A DNA stretch of 41,199 bases, taken from Astrobacterium formosum (GTDB taxonomy: Bacteria > Pseudomonadota > Alphaproteobacteria > Rhizobiales > Xanthobacteraceae). Below, piece after piece: positions 40,893 through 41,199 of this stretch. A program made the translations under genes and the position numbers. The notes under the pieces were generated by a model, which saw only the letters and a program-made list of their open reading frames with translations, was not told the origin of the DNA and searched no databases. Location: assembly GCA_030848545.1 (NCBI GenBank), contig JAVDCA010000042.1:1-41199 (forward strand), given 5' to 3'. The stretch's first letter is position 1, and each line of letters begins with the position of its first letter.

Positions 40893-41199
40893 CTCCAACT
40901 TATTGATCCAAAAAAGAATCTTATGACCACTCTGAGCGCCGCCGGACGGCTTTTGAGGCGTTTTTGGCTGAGGTGTGGGACGGCCGTCACTCTAAGACAT
41001 TGCTTCGCCACGACTTTCGCGTTCGCATTACAAGTCTCTCACGTTTGACTGGGCAGCCGAACGTTCGCTAAATGTTCGCGCGCCTGTGAAGACGATCGGA
41101 GAAGCCCGCAACTGGCGCTTCACCGCGCGTTGCGCGTGGAGGACGCACGAGGGCATGAAGTCTGTACGCGAGGTCCGCACAGCGAACCAGCGACGCGTG

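Larger units (their letters stand above)
40705..41199. other. AT-richer intergenic end of the window
   Basis: No supported gene. It contains a dyad TCACTGT-GCA-ACAGTGA (40752-40768), a promoter-like pair TTGACA/TATAGC with 16-base spacing on the plus strand (40865-40892), and a possible LexA-type GTTC-N7-GTTC at 41063-41077. The plus-strand frame from 40923 is only 41 codons and has no recognisable content. Confidence 0.45.

Noticed and set aside
40923-41048. 41-codon plus-strand frame after a promoter-like sequence
   Set aside because: No Shine-Dalgarno sequence, no recognisable content; too weak to call.
1-41199. CRISPR array, insertion sequence or complete prophage
   Set aside because: No regularly spaced direct repeats, transposase or phage structural genes were seen; the repeats present are isolated palindromes.

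Overview
This 41.2 kb window is GC-rich and comes from an alphaproteobacterium, most likely of the order Hyphomicrobiales (Rhizobiales). The inference rests on three things: both signature genes of the ethylmalonyl-CoA pathway (ccr and ecm/meaA); scattered palindromic repeats of types I associate with Bradyrhizobium-like genomes; and small conserved proteins of rhizobial type. No genus can be assigned from sequence reading alone.

Layout. 1-2594: the tail of a chemotaxis receptor, an AcrR-type TetR regulator, a strong palindrome-plus-promoter unit, and two small exported proteins. 2951-6784: LacI regulator, xylulokinase and xylose isomerase in one tight operon. 6810-12369: a LysR-controlled cassette (FAD oxidoreductase, aromatic-acid-type MFS transporter, IlvD/Edd dehydratase) of unknown substrate. 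12407-16645: palindromic repeats and the xylose ABC transporter xylFGH on the minus strand, so the xylose locus is split by the LysR cassette. 17116-23680: crotonyl-CoA carboxylase/reductase (minus) and ethylmalonyl-CoA mutase (plus) bracket two paralogous YeaQ/YmgE-type membrane proteins, a cupin, a methyltransferase and an AraC regulator.

23781-31815 is mixed housekeeping and accessory content: YARHG-like protein, Uma2-type protein, hybrid histidine kinase, GluQ-like synthetase, AlkA-type glycosylase, esterase, HNH endonuclease, DUF3100 membrane protein and M20 aminoacylase. 32173-33420 is a tryptophanyl-tRNA synthetase of an auxiliary-looking type, preceded by a leader peptide with two adjacent Trp codons and alternative hairpins that read as a ribosome-mediated attenuator. 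33477-36504 is a GntR regulator, dicarboxylate/amino-acid symporter and threonine-aldolase-family enzyme joined by two ATGA overlaps. After dsbB comes tRNA-Leu(CAA), and beyond it an accessory stretch with two small conserved proteins, a class II Fic protein with duplicated operators, and a small membrane-protein pair.

Metabolic theme: pentose uptake and isomerisation, acetyl-CoA assimilation through the ethylmalonyl-CoA pathway (which yields glyoxylate), and possibly cleavage of a beta-hydroxy amino acid to glycine. The observations I rate highest are the trpS attenuator, the orphan AcrR-like operator/promoter next to what may be a decayed gene, the unassigned LysR cassette, and the duplicated operators before the Fic gene.
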